A stretch of DNA of 64,000 nt, taken from contig NZ_VIRN01000064.1 in NCBI RefSeq assembly GCF_008107725.1, forward strand, positions 1,364,001-1,428,000, given 5' to 3'. The translations under genes were made by a program, and so were the position numbers. The notes beneath the pieces are model-generated. The model ran no database searches and had not been told where the DNA came from. It worked only from the letters and a program-made list of their open reading frames with translations. Each line of letters begins with the position of its first letter. Position 1 is the stretch's first letter. This document shows, piece after piece, positions 1-8,011 of this stretch. The stretch is from Marinobacter sp. BW6. GTDB lineage: Bacteria > Pseudomonadota > Gammaproteobacteria > Pseudomonadales > Oleiphilaceae.

Positions 1-1
1 C

Positions 2-682
2 CTGGGCAGCGGCAGCGGCTATCTGGTGTTGGATCGCAATGGCAACGGCAAGGTGGACGATGGCACTGAGCTCTTCGGTCCCCGGAGCGGTTCCGGTTTC
101 GGCGAGCTGGCCAGGTTCGATGACGACGGCAACCGCTGGATCGATGCCAATGATGAGATCTTCGCGTCGCTGTCCGTATGGGTGCAAACTGCGGACGGCT
201 CGCAGGCTCTGAAATCCCTTGAGGAGGTCGGGGTTCAGGCCCTGTACGTGGACAATGTCGAAGACCGCTTCACCCTCGCCAACAGCCAGGGCGTGCCCCT
301 GGGCCAGATCAAGGGTTCCGGCATTTACCTGACCACCGACGGTGAGGTCCGCACCCTGGAAGAAATCGACCTTGCAGAACAGAATACCGTTGAAGCGCCG
401 GCCGCTGAGAGAGTCCTGAACACGGAGCGTGGCTCGCCAGACCGCGGCGGTAATGGCTTGGTGGAGGCCAGGGTGGAAGCGATACGCTCGGCGCTCGAGA
501 AGCTGAACGAGATCCGCGAGAAGCAGAAGGCATTCATCGAAGAATCCAAAGACGCTGGCAAGCCCGAATCACCGCTTGATGATTACCTGAAGCTGATCGA
601 CAAGATGCGTTTGGAGATGCTCAATAGTCAGGATGAGAAGAAGCAGGCTGCTAGCCGATATCTCGAATTCGCCAGCCTTTGA
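2..682 (+). CDS. Calcium-binding repeat protein, C-terminal part (5' end outside window)
   Basis: The reading frame is open to the left edge, so this is the C-terminal end of a longer protein. The visible start contains two Asp/Asn-rich loops of the EF-hand/RTX-adjacent kind (DRNGNGKVDDGTELFG, then a second loop DDDGNRWIDANDE). In large secreted bacterial proteins such loops bind calcium. The last ~70 residues are highly charged and look like a coiled coil (residues from about VEARVEAIRSALEKL onward). Function is not recognisable beyond a likely surface or secreted calcium-binding role, which is inferred. It ends in a convergent arrangement with the DUF3750 gene, with a palindromic repeat between them. 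Confidence 0.7.
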   Translation: MGSGSGYLVLDRNGNGKVDDGTELFGPRSGSGFGELARFDDDGNRWIDANDEIFASLSVWVQTADGSQALKSLEEVGVQALYVDNVEDRFTLANSQGVPLGQIKGSGIYLTTDGEVRTLEEIDLAEQNTVEAPAAERVLNTERGSPDRGGNGLVEARVEAIRSALEKLNEIREKQKAFIEESKDAGKPESPLDDYLKLIDKMRLEMLNSQDEKKQAASRYLEFASL

Positions 683-704
683 ATTCCAGCTTCGGAGCAC
701 GAAC

Positions 705-805
705 CAGGCGGGCAGGGCCTCCCAAAAAACGCTGTGAATACATCCCTGTACGCTTGGCTCCGCCATCCCTGGCTCCGCACATTTTTGGGAGGCCCTGCCC
801 GCCTG
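705..805. repeat. Palindromic intergenic repeat, copy 1
   Basis: A perfect 24-base inverted repeat (705-728 against 782-805) encloses a 53-base core. The core contains a motif related to GAATACATCCCTGTACGC that recurs at about 30672-30722 (opposite orientation) and 60131-60186. It lies between two convergent genes. The long stem could fold in RNA from either strand and act as a bidirectional terminator or 3' end stabiliser; that role is inference. It encodes nothing I can see. Confidence 0.8.
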
Positions 806-815
806 TTTCCCGTAT

Positions 816-1586
816 CTAAGGAGTAGTTTCGGGCATTGGGTTGGTGTTTCTGAGCGCCAACTCCCCGATGCCCGGAAGTTTGATCCCTAATGCCAGCGGA
901 TTGATACCGAAGGAAAGGCCAAGAAGGTTCAGCTCCAGGCCCTCCCGAATACCCGCTAGCACCCCAAAGTACCCGCCCAACGAGACCTGATAACCAGCGC
1001 CACCCGGAACCTCTGCTATCACTCGGTCGCCGAGGTAGTCTTTGCCAATAGCGTGGTTGGGCAAAGCAACATCCAGCCCCGGAACGTCCCGTATTACCCA
1101 GGCCACGAAGGTATTGCTGTTCGGGCCCGGCCAGGCTTCGTACTCGGTAGGGTAGGGGTAGGACTCCACCGCCTGGTAGATGTCGGGAATCAGCGTTTCG
1201 GCCTCTTCTCCGCGGATGTCGGCATAGAGTTCCGGTTTTGCGCCGTACCAGTGCCTGTCGGGTTCACCCGGGCGGGAGTTGACCACGTAGCTGCGCCATC
1301 CGGTGACCTCATGAACCCGATAGTGGCTGGCGCCTTTTTCCTTGGTGGCTATCCAGGTATGGACGGCAAAGTAACCCCGCCAGCTCCAGGCCCGGGCTCC
1401 GTAAATCTGCACGATGGCTTCCTCGGCTTGGTCAGGCCGGGGTGCAATGCGGGCACTTTCCCGGGTCGCTGTTTGCCAGCTCTCCGCCCCCTGCAGACTG
1501 CCGCTGGTGGCAAGCAGAATCGGGCCGGAAAGCAGCAGGAATATGGCACCGAGGAACCAGCCGGTGTATTTGAAAAATCGTTTCAT
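816..1586 (-). CDS. DUF3750 family membrane-anchored protein
   Basis: 256 residues from the ATG at 1586. The longer upstream reading (to 1763) was rejected because the added residues lack protein-like character and cover the intergenic promoter region. An N-terminal hydrophobic helix (about residues 9-30, WFLGAIFLLLSGPILLA) should anchor it in the inner membrane or act as an uncleaved signal. The body matches my recollection of the DUF3750 family: it has a conserved HTWIA segment, GWRSYVV, and an EAWPGPNSNTFV stretch. No biochemical role is established for the family as far as I know. It is divergent from the dodecin gene, with 193 bases between the starts. Confidence 0.7.
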   Translation of the reverse strand: MKRFFKYTGWFLGAIFLLLSGPILLATSGSLQGAESWQTATRESARIAPRPDQAEEAIVQIYGARAWSWRGYFAVHTWIATKEKGASHYRVHEVTGWRSYVVNSRPGEPDRHWYGAKPELYADIRGEEAETLIPDIYQAVESYPYPTEYEAWPGPNSNTFVAWVIRDVPGLDVALPNHAIGKDYLGDRVIAEVPGGAGYQVSLGGYFGVLAGIREGLELNLLGLSFGINPLALGIKLPGIGELALRNTNPMPETTP

Positions 1587-1779
1587 GAACTCAGTCCGAA
1601 GCCTTGGGTTAACCGGGACCCTGCGGGATACAGAAAGTTCCGGATCAAGATTTTTATTGTAGTGGACACATACGCCAGTCGTCAGTTGACAGATGAGGGC
1701 TGGGCCTGGCTGCAGTTTGCTGGCAGTGCGCTTGTCTTCTAGGCTCAAGAGTACAAGTTGCAATTTTGAGGAGGCTTTT

Positions 1780-1995
1780 ATGTCTGACCATCACGTGTAT
1801 AAAAAAGTGGAAATTGTTGGTTCTTCGAAGAAAAGCATTGAAGACGCAATCGAGAATGCACTTGAGGAGTGTGGAAAAAGCGTCCGCAACATGGAGTGGT
1901 TTGAAGTGACCGAAACCCGCGGCCACATTGTCGACGGCAAGGTTGGCCACTATCAGGTTGTGATGAAAGTAGGGTTTCGTATCGTTAACAGCTGA
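1780..1995 (+). CDS. Dodecin, flavin-binding storage protein
   Basis: 71 residues, the usual dodecin length. Dodecins assemble into hollow dodecamers that bind FMN, FAD or riboflavin and protect the cytoplasm from free flavin. The sequence carries the family pattern: YKKVEIVGSS at the start, a helix IEDAIENALEECGKSVRN, then WFEVTETRGHI with the flavin-stacking Trp (residue about 38), and a closing strand YQVVMKVGFRI. The start at ATG 1780 is preceded by a strong GAGGAGG ribosome site at 1768-1774. It converges with the next gene with only 13 bases between. Confidence 0.93.
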   Translation: MSDHHVYKKVEIVGSSKKSIEDAIENALEECGKSVRNMEWFEVTETRGHIVDGKVGHYQVVMKVGFRIVNS

Positions 1996-2008
1996 GGGTG
2001 GCGGATCC

Positions 2009-2674
2009 TCAACTGCTTCGAATGGTCCGGTGCCGGATGGACGAAACCAGCTGATTCATCAGTTCCCGGGCCTCGCCTTCATGCAGACTGTGGCATTTGT
2101 CCTGTAGTACCCGACGATCGTGATTGGATGAAGCACTGGAGGCGTCCTTGAGCAGGTCCAGATATTGGCAGGCGGCCAGATGAGCTTTGATCTCGGCATC
2201 AATCAGCCTGGTAACCAGTACATCGACGGATTCGGTGCAGAAGGGGCGGTTCCGGTTCAACAGATTGCGCGCTTCCAGTGCCGCATTGCGGGCCTCCAGC
2301 CTGAGTTCGCCGGGCGGTTCGCCCGCTTCAACTGCCCTCAGGAACATGCCAAGGCGTTCATGGAGATGCCATATCTGGGGCCAGATCTTGCTGTAGGCTT
2401 CCACTTCTGTGTGGTAGCGGGCTTCCTCCACTGGCGAGCCTGACGCCCCGTTGCCAGCCTCGCCGGGACGATTGAATTGCGCAACCCGTACGTCGTCTAC
2501 TTCCCGCCACAGAGTATCGGAACGTTCCCGCAACGCTGTCAGCTGGTCCTGGCTACGGCGGCGGGCCCCCGTGCCTAAAAACAGTGCGATAAGAGCCAGG
2601 CCCAAGGCTCCCGCCGAAAGCAGAAGCGGTAGACTGCCTGCTGATAACATGTCCCAAATTGGGGCTGTATCCAT
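2009..2674 (-). CDS. Hypothetical membrane-anchored coiled-coil protein
   Basis: 221 residues. One N-terminal transmembrane helix (about residues 13-34, rich in Leu, Ala and Gly) is followed by a basic patch RRRSQDQ. The remainder is a mostly helical cytoplasmic domain with several stretches suited to coiled-coil formation (SQDQLTALRERSDTLWREVDD). No catalytic motif is visible and I do not recognise the family. It is transcribed in the same direction as the GNAT-like gene upstream, with 48 bases between, so the two may be co-transcribed. Confidence 0.6.
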   Translation of the reverse strand: MDTAPIWDMLSAGSLPLLLSAGALGLALIALFLGTGARRRSQDQLTALRERSDTLWREVDDVRVAQFNRPGEAGNGASGSPVEEARYHTEVEAYSKIWPQIWHLHERLGMFLRAVEAGEPPGELRLEARNAALEARNLLNRNRPFCTESVDVLVTRLIDAEIKAHLAACQYLDLLKDASSASSNHDRRVLQDKCHSLHEGEARELMNQLVSSIRHRTIRSS

Positions 2675-2722
2675 AATGTCTGACCCCCGCTCAAATCCTG
2701 TCTGGGTCTTTCAGTATAGAGG

Positions 2723-3889
2723 TTAATCCAGCGTCTGCTGTCTAAACGGCAAGACAGATTCGGCCTCGTTAAAGTAAGCGAGCACGTGGTCCGCTTCTTC
2801 ATGGGTGAAGTTTGCAACGGCCTCGCGGAAACCGGGATTCAGAATTCCATGCCAGGAATGGGTAATCACCGGCTCGAAGCCACGAACCAGTTTGTGTTCA
2901 CCCTGGGCGCCGGCGTCGATATGGCTCAGGCCCAGATCCATGGCCAGCTCAATGCCCTGGTAATAACAGGTTTCGAAGTGCAGGTGGTTGTACTCGTCCA
3001 GACATCCCCAGTAACGCCCATAGAGAGTGCTTTTGCCGGCCAGAAACAGGGCCCCCGCAATCATTTCGTCTTCGTGCACTGCAATCACCAAGTGCACATG
3101 CTCGGGTAACTGCTCCAGAAGCAGCTCAAAGAATCGCTTGTTGAGGTAGGGCCGCTGGCCCCGCTTCAGGTAGGTCGCCTGGTAAAACACATAGAAGGCA
3201 GAAAGCACATGTTCCGGAATGTCCCGGCCGTGGAAGCGGACAAAGGAAATGCCCTGTTCAGCAACCTGGCGACGCTCCCTGCGTATGGATTTTCGCTTGC
3301 GGGAGGTCAGTGCTGCCAGAAAATCCTCGAAATTCCGGTAACCGTGGTTGTGCCAGTGGAACTGGCATCCGATGCGGTGTAACTCCTGGTCGTGGTGGAG
3401 CAGTTTCTGGTCCTCGCTGTCCGGAAACAGCAGGTGCCAAGAATGGGCGCCCAGTTTATCGGTCAGCGTGTCCAAAAGGTCATGAACCTGTTCTGGTGTC
3501 AGTTGTTGTCGCAGCTCCGGATCCAGCAACAACCGGGGGCCGGCCGAGGGCGTAAACGGAATGGCGATCAACAGCTTCGGGTAATAGGCGAGGCCATGAC
3601 GCTGATAGGCATCGGCCCAGGCCCAGTCAAAAACGTATTCACCCATGGAGTGGCTTTTCAGGAAAGCCGGCGCCAGGCCAACGATCCTTCCATCCGACCG
3701 GAACACCAGGTGACTCGGAGACCACCCCGTTGCTGTGGATGTGCAACCGGACGCTTCCAAAGCCTGGAAAAACTCGTAGCGAAGAAAGGGGTTGGTACAT
3801 CCCGCCAGGCGTTCCCACTCTCGTGCAGGAATGTCATGAATGCTGGTACAGGTTTCCAGTGTGAGAGTCGCTGGTCCGGATTCTGGCAT
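2723..3889 (-). CDS. GNAT-fold peptidogalycan biosynthesis/recognition family protein (DUF482)
   Basis: 388 residues from ATG 3889, chosen because AAGGAG lies just upstream on the coding strand; a longer form to 3958 has no such site. The protein resembles COG3146/DUF482, a FemAB-like double-GNAT family: FLRYEFFQALEASGC near the N-terminus, a central SRKRKSIRRERRQV basic helix, and YGRYWGCLDEYNHLHFETCYYQGIELA in the second lobe. FemAB-like folds often transfer aminoacyl or acyl groups. The actual substrate of this family is not known to me. Its start faces the response-regulator gene across 196 bases that hold a triple 10-base repeat. Confidence 0.8.
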   Translation of the reverse strand: MPESGPATLTLETCTSIHDIPAREWERLAGCTNPFLRYEFFQALEASGCTSTATGWSPSHLVFRSDGRIVGLAPAFLKSHSMGEYVFDWAWADAYQRHGLAYYPKLLIAIPFTPSAGPRLLLDPELRQQLTPEQVHDLLDTLTDKLGAHSWHLLFPDSEDQKLLHHDQELHRIGCQFHWHNHGYRNFEDFLAALTSRKRKSIRRERRQVAEQGISFVRFHGRDIPEHVLSAFYVFYQATYLKRGQRPYLNKRFFELLLEQLPEHVHLVIAVHEDEMIAGALFLAGKSTLYGRYWGCLDEYNHLHFETCYYQGIELAMDLGLSHIDAGAQGEHKLVRGFEPVITHSWHGILNPGFREAVANFTHEEADHVLAYFNEAESVLPFRQQTLD

Positions 3890-3940
3890 GTGAGGGAAAA
3901 CTCCTTTGTGTTCCCGATACGATACGTCAGAACACGGCTT

Positions 3941-3970
3941 CTGATCACCCTTGATCACCTTTGATCGCCC
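3941..3970. repeat. Three tandem 10-base repeats in a divergent promoter region
   Basis: The bases read CTGATCACCC, TTGATCACCT, TTGATCGCCC: three copies of YTGATCRCCY at exact 10-base spacing, one helical turn. They sit between the divergent GNAT-like gene and the two-component system. Phased short direct repeats are typical binding sites for OmpR-family regulators, so autoregulation by the adjacent response regulator is a reasonable inference, not shown. Confidence 0.5.
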
Positions 3971-4085
3971 CGGACATGCCTGTGTAAAGGTTCTGCAAAG
4001 TGAGTAAGGCCGAATCAGCGGCTTGCCTTGAGCGTGTTAGACTTCAGGCAGCAACGGTCGCCGGCACGACAGGTGGAGAGGCAAG

Positions 4086-4772
4086 ATGCAGAACAGGGTG
4101 TTACTGGTCGAAGACGATGATGAATTGCGGGAACTGCTTGCCCGTTACCTGGCCAATCAGGGTTTCACCGTCCGCGAGGCGGCAAACGGTCGGGACGGAC
4201 TGGCCCTGGCGCTTGGCCAGGACTGCGATATCGTGGTGCTCGACATCATGCTGCCGGACATCAGCGGCCTTGAGGTGCTGAGGGAATTAAGGGCGGAGAC
4301 TCACCTGCCGGTTGTACTGCTGACTGCCCGGGGCGATGAAACCGACAGGATCGTGGGGTTTGAAGTCGGTGCCGATGACTATATCCCCAAACCCTGCAAT
4401 CCCCGGGAGCTCGTGGCGCGCTTGCAGGCGCTGTTGCGGCGGATTGCCTGGGACCAGAAAACCGAAGTCAATGCTGCTCGGACCTATGGCGACCTGAGGG
4501 TCGAGCCCGGCCATCGCCGTATTTACCAGAATGATGTTGTCATGGAACTGACCGCCACTGAATACGAGGTACTGCAGGTCCTGTTGGCTCATGCTGGCAG
4601 TGTGGTGCGCAAAACCGACCTGATGCAATGGGCTCTGGGCCGCCGGCTTGAGGCATACGACCGTACCCTTGATATGCACATCAGTAACCTTCGAAAAAAA
4701 CTGGGCAACGATGACCCAGCCCGTATTGAGACCGTTCGAGGGCTGGGTTACAGCTATCGGGTGCCCGAATGA
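4086..4772 (+). CDS. OmpR/CpxR-like response regulator
   Basis: 228 residues. The receiver domain (1-120) has the acidic pair (EDDD at 9-12), the phospho-acceptor Asp53 in VVLDIML, Thr80 and Lys102 in YIPKP. The C-terminal OmpR-type winged helix (about 130-227) has the LTATEYEVLQVLL and DMHISNLRKKLG recognition segments. The KPCNPRELVARLQALLRR stretch resembles CpxR. It should bind DNA and regulate envelope-related genes when phosphorylated by the histidine kinase encoded next, whose start overlaps its stop by 4 bases (ATGA). The signal is unknown. Confidence 0.9.
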   Translation: MQNRVLLVEDDDELRELLARYLANQGFTVREAANGRDGLALALGQDCDIVVLDIMLPDISGLEVLRELRAETHLPVVLLTARGDETDRIVGFEVGADDYIPKPCNPRELVARLQALLRRIAWDQKTEVNAARTYGDLRVEPGHRRIYQNDVVMELTATEYEVLQVLLAHAGSVVRKTDLMQWALGRRLEAYDRTLDMHISNLRKKLGNDDPARIETVRGLGYSYRVPE

Positions 4773-6091
4773 AGCAGCGGCCCATTTTCCCCCTGTTCTG
4801 GCGGATTTTCCTCTCGATCTGGCTCGCCATGGCGGTCACTGTGGCAGCCAGCAACCTTGCAACCAGAATGCTTCTGGACCGGGAGCGAGAAGCGATCGAG
4901 CGCCAGGCAGGTCTGCGGGACCTGGCTGACGAGGCGATCGCAATCCGTGAGTCCGGTGATCGCGGTGGTGCGTGGCGTTTTCTGCGGGACGAGGGAGAGC
5001 GTCTTGAATTGTTTCTGGTGCTCATTCAACAGGATGAAAACGATGGTCAGCTGCCCTCGTTTATTCGCGATCGCATGAAGTCCGGCTGGTATCCGCAGAA
5101 ACCGGCGGTTCTGGATGTTGGCAGCGGTTACCGGTTGGTGGCCTGGCCCAGGGTACAGGGCGCTGGCTGGCTCAACCCCAGATTCTTCCGGGCTATTGAG
5201 CTGGGGCTGGCTTTGCTGATGATTTCCCTGGCGTGCTGGTGGATCGCCCGCCTGGTATCACGACCGCTGCGGCATATGGAAGCCACGGCACAGGCGATTG
5301 CGGGCGGGGATAATTCGCTCAGGGTCAGCGCAGAGATCGCACAACGCAGGGATGAGGTGGGGCAGCTCGCAACGGCGTTCAATGCCATGACAGAGCAGCT
5401 CTGCAGTCTGCTGGAACGCCAGAAGCACCTGCTCCGGGATATTTCGCACGACCTCCGAACCCCGCTCACCCGCCAGCGTATTGCCATTGAACTGGCAAAC
5501 GAGGCGGGTGCCGATGAAGAGCTCATGGCCAGTATACTTCGCCAGAATGAGCGACTGGAGACCATGACCGGGCAGATTCTGACCCTGTATCGGGTGACTG
5601 ACGCTGGCGGTGATATTGAGCGGGAACCTCTGAGGCCCGTGCACGTGATCAATCAGGTGCTGCAGGATGCGGCAGACTACGCCGAACACCAGGGTGTGGA
5701 CTGCAAACTGGTTGTTTCACAGGAAAGTTCACGGGCATCCGTTCTCGGCGACGAAGGCCTCTTACAGAGGGCCATCGACAATATCCTGCAAAACGCCCTG
5801 GATCATACGCCGCCGGGCAAGGCCGTTCATCTGAGCGTAACGGTTTCCGATGGCTGGCTCAGTCTGACGGTTGATGATGAGGGTCCGGGGGTCGCGGAGG
5901 AGCTTGTCGGCCAGCTTTTCGAGCCGTTTTTCAGAGCGGATAAGTCCCGCGGAGGCAAGGGCTGGGGATTGGGTCTGGCGATTGCCAGAGACATCGTTGC
6001 CGCCCACGATGGTGAAATAGCGGCAACGCCTGGTGAGCGCGGTGGCTTACGGGTGACGCTTCGCCTTCCGGTGTTTTTCGGGGGCGGCTGA
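4769..6091 (+). CDS. CpxA-like sensor histidine kinase
   Basis: 440 residues. A transmembrane helix near residues 10-30, a periplasmic loop of about 110 residues, and a second helix near 142-160 are followed by a HAMP segment (161-213). The H-box RDISHDLRTPLTR contains the phosphorylated His227. The ATPase domain shows the N-box (AIDNILQNALDHTPPG), G1 (VDDEGPGV), F-box and G2 (GWGLGLAIA). The layout matches CpxA/EnvZ-type kinases. Overlap with the response regulator gene implies translational coupling. The 3' end overlaps a small antisense ORF by 45 bases. Confidence 0.9.
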   Translation: MKQRPIFPLFWRIFLSIWLAMAVTVAASNLATRMLLDREREAIERQAGLRDLADEAIAIRESGDRGGAWRFLRDEGERLELFLVLIQQDENDGQLPSFIRDRMKSGWYPQKPAVLDVGSGYRLVAWPRVQGAGWLNPRFFRAIELGLALLMISLACWWIARLVSRPLRHMEATAQAIAGGDNSLRVSAEIAQRRDEVGQLATAFNAMTEQLCSLLERQKHLLRDISHDLRTPLTRQRIAIELANEAGADEELMASILRQNERLETMTGQILTLYRVTDAGGDIEREPLRPVHVINQVLQDAADYAEHQGVDCKLVVSQESSRASVLGDEGLLQRAIDNILQNALDHTPPGKAVHLSVTVSDGWLSLTVDDEGPGVAEELVGQLFEPFFRADKSRGGKGWGLGLAIARDIVAAHDGEIAATPGERGGLRVTLRLPVFFGGG

Positions 6092-6247
6092 TTCCGGCTC
6101 CGGACAAGAGGGTTTCAGTTTCTCCGCTCCGGAAAAGTCGATACCCTCCTTCAGCTCTTCTTCGTCAAAGCGGATCCCGCAGGCCGCTTTCCGGATTTTT
6201 GCTGGTTTGGCAGTGCCCGGGTTGTTGTATTCGTCTTCAGAGGCCAT
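6047..6247 (-). CDS. Small charged hypothetical protein, antisense overlap with the kinase gene end
   Basis: 66 residues from the ATG at 6247 (MASEDEYNNPGTAKPAKIRK...). The sequence is acidic/basic and low in hydrophobics, with CGIRFDEEELKEGIDF as a distinctive segment, and does not look like random antisense translation. It fills the otherwise empty 168-base gap between the kinase and the YigZ gene, and is divergent from the latter with starts 12 bases apart. Ribosome-site evidence is weak. I do not recognise the family. Expression remains unproven. Confidence 0.45.
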   Translation of the reverse strand: MASEDEYNNPGTAKPAKIRKAACGIRFDEEELKEGIDFSGAEKLKPSCPEPESAAPEKHRKAKRHP

Positions 6248-6259
6248 AGGTCGTTGTCC

Positions 6260-6865
6260 ATGAAAAAAGATTACCCCGTTCCCGCAGGATACCTTGAGCG
6301 TGAAACGGAAGTGAAGAAAAGCCGGTTTATTGCCCGGGTAACGCCGGTGAGCTCCAGGGATGAAGTAAAGGATTGGCTGGAGCAGGCTCACCAGGATCAT
6401 CCGGACGCCCGTCATATCTGCTGGGCCTACCAGATCGGCCGCCCCGGTTCTGCCGCCGAGGCCGGCATGAACGACGATGGCGAACCTTCCGGAACGGCCG
6501 GCAAGCCGATTCTGAATGTGATTCAGCACAAGGATATGGGCGATGTCCTGGTAATGGTTATCCGGTACTTTGGCGGTATCAAGCTGGGTGCCGGCGGGCT
6601 GGTGCGAGCCTATGCCGGGGCGGCAGAGAGCGTACTATCAGCGGTTGACCGGGTCGTCCAGAAACCCATGACCGATGCGCTGGTTTCCCTGTCCTTTGCC
6701 GACGAGCAGCCCCTACGCCACTGGTGCGAGATTAACGGTGCAACGGTGGAGTCTGTTGATTATGGGGCGTCCGTCCGTGCCCGAGTGCTGGTTCCGGAGG
6801 ATCGCCAGGCTGAGTTCGGGGCTTTCTGCGATGCCCAGAAGCTGGATTACAGTTTTGAAAGGTGA
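6260..6865 (+). CDS. yigZ: YigZ/IMPACT family protein
   Basis: 201 residues from ATG 6260; a TTG two codons upstream is possible. The N-terminal IMPACT (UPF0029) domain shows the family signature: KKSRFIARV, DARHICWAYQIG, DDGEPSGTAGKPIL and VMVIRYFGGIKLGAGGLVRAY. The C-terminal ~70 residues form the smaller DUF1949 domain. Family members relate to eukaryotic IMPACT and are thought to touch translation or ribosome-associated regulation, but the bacterial function is not settled. Confidence 0.9.
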   Translation: MKKDYPVPAGYLERETEVKKSRFIARVTPVSSRDEVKDWLEQAHQDHPDARHICWAYQIGRPGSAAEAGMNDDGEPSGTAGKPILNVIQHKDMGDVLVMVIRYFGGIKLGAGGLVRAYAGAAESVLSAVDRVVQKPMTDALVSLSFADEQPLRHWCEINGATVESVDYGASVRARVLVPEDRQAEFGAFCDAQKLDYSFER

Positions 6866-6944
6866 TGGATCCCGGGGGCATCGTTGCATGTTCGCTAGGG
6901 GTATACTGTTTTAATAGCGATCTTCTCAATTGAGGACAAAAATC

Positions 6945-7475
6945 ATGATGCGTTTTCTGATGTTAGCGGTTGTTACCTTGGCTATGACCGGTTGCGCCAG
7001 CAATGTGGTGACCGACTACAACTCGTCTGTGGTTTTTGGAAATTACTCATCCTGGGCGTTTGCCAGTGGTACCGACTCGTCATCCTTTACATCACTCGAC
7101 GGCACTCGGGTACGCAGTGCCGTTGAGAGAGAGCTGAATCGCAAGGCGCTGCGACAGGTGCCCGAGGCGGAGGCGGATTTGCTGGTCAGCTGGCAGATTG
7201 TGCCGGAAGAGCGGCTTGAGCAGACCGGCGTGGGACTCGGGTTTGGTTTTGGCAGCGGTAACTTCGGCTGGGCACTGTCCGCGCCACCGCCGGTGCGTGA
7301 GATTGAAGAAGGCAAGCTGGTGGTAGAACTGGCGGACAGCAAGTCCAAGGAAGTTGTCTGGCGTGCAGCCAGCCGACGCTATCTCAATGAAAACCAGTCA
7401 CCTGAGACCCGGAGAGAATTGATCGACGAGGTCGTGACTGAAATGTTCACCAAGTATCCCCCCGGTCTTGATTGA
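6945..7475 (+). CDS. DUF4136 lipoprotein
   Basis: 176 residues from ATG 6945, with TGAGGA at 6931-6936 as ribosome site; ATG 6948 is also possible. The N-terminus is a lipoprotein signal (MLAVVTLAMTGC) with acylated Cys17. The remainder fits DUF4136: a DYNSSVVFGNYSSWAF start, an LLVSWQIV strand, a glycine-rich loop (GVGLGFGFGSGNFGW) and VWRAASRRYL. It is probably outer-membrane anchored, facing the periplasm. The function of DUF4136 is unknown. A TATACT at 6902-6907 could be its -10 box. Confidence 0.85.
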   Translation: MMRFLMLAVVTLAMTGCASNVVTDYNSSVVFGNYSSWAFASGTDSSSFTSLDGTRVRSAVERELNRKALRQVPEAEADLLVSWQIVPEERLEQTGVGLGFGFGSGNFGWALSAPPPVREIEEGKLVVELADSKSKEVVWRAASRRYLNENQSPETRRELIDEVVTEMFTKYPPGLD

Positions 7476-7510
7476 AAGACCTGGCAAGACAGGAATAGCA
7501 GGGAGACGGA

Positions 7511-7867
7511 ATGAAGAAGCGATCTGAGGGCGGACTAGTTTTTTCGACCGAGCAGGGGCGAATGTGCCCCGATTGCCGCAACCCGGTGAGTGAATGCAGC
7601 TGCACCGCATCATCACGGCCTGCCGGAGACGGTGTCGTCAGGGTGAGCCGGGAAACCAAAGGCCGCAAAGGCAAAGGTGTAACCCTGGTCACCGGCATTC
7701 CATTGGATGACAAAGAACTCAAAGCCTACGCCAAGGTGTTGAAAGCCAAGTGCGGCACCGGTGGTACGGTAAAAGACGGTGTGGTCGAAATCCAGGGTGA
7801 TCAGCGGGACCTGCTGGTTCCATTGCTTGAACAGAAGGGTTGGACCGTCAAGCGCGCTGGTGGCTGA
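7511..7867 (+). CDS. yciH: SUI1/YciH translation-factor homologue
   Basis: 118 residues with an eIF1/SUI1 domain over the C-terminal two thirds: GKGVTLVTGIPLDDKELK, AKVLKAKCGTGGTVKDG, IEIQGDQR-type strand, and the LLEQKGWTVKRAGG end. The N-terminus carries four Cys (CPDC, CSC) that could form a small zinc site. YciH homologues associate with the small ribosomal subunit and influence start-site fidelity, as inferred from family work. GGGAGACGG just upstream supports the start. Confidence 0.93.
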   Translation: MKKRSEGGLVFSTEQGRMCPDCRNPVSECSCTASSRPAGDGVVRVSRETKGRKGKGVTLVTGIPLDDKELKAYAKVLKAKCGTGGTVKDGVVEIQGDQRDLLVPLLEQKGWTVKRAGG

Positions 7868-8011
7868 TGGTATAACACGCAATTCCCGCATGCTCACGTT
7901 ACAATAGAGCCCGCGAATAACGAATCCCGAGTTTCACATCAACCGGAATCTGGCCGGAACTCCCCGGGAATATCCTGAGGGATGGCGGGTTCCGTTCGAC
8001 CGGAGGCAGGC

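Noticed and set aside
1053-1742. 229-codon plus-strand ORF opposite the DUF3750 gene
   Set aside because: The DUF3750 protein on the minus strand has signal and family features; this frame has neither and runs into the dodecin promoter region.
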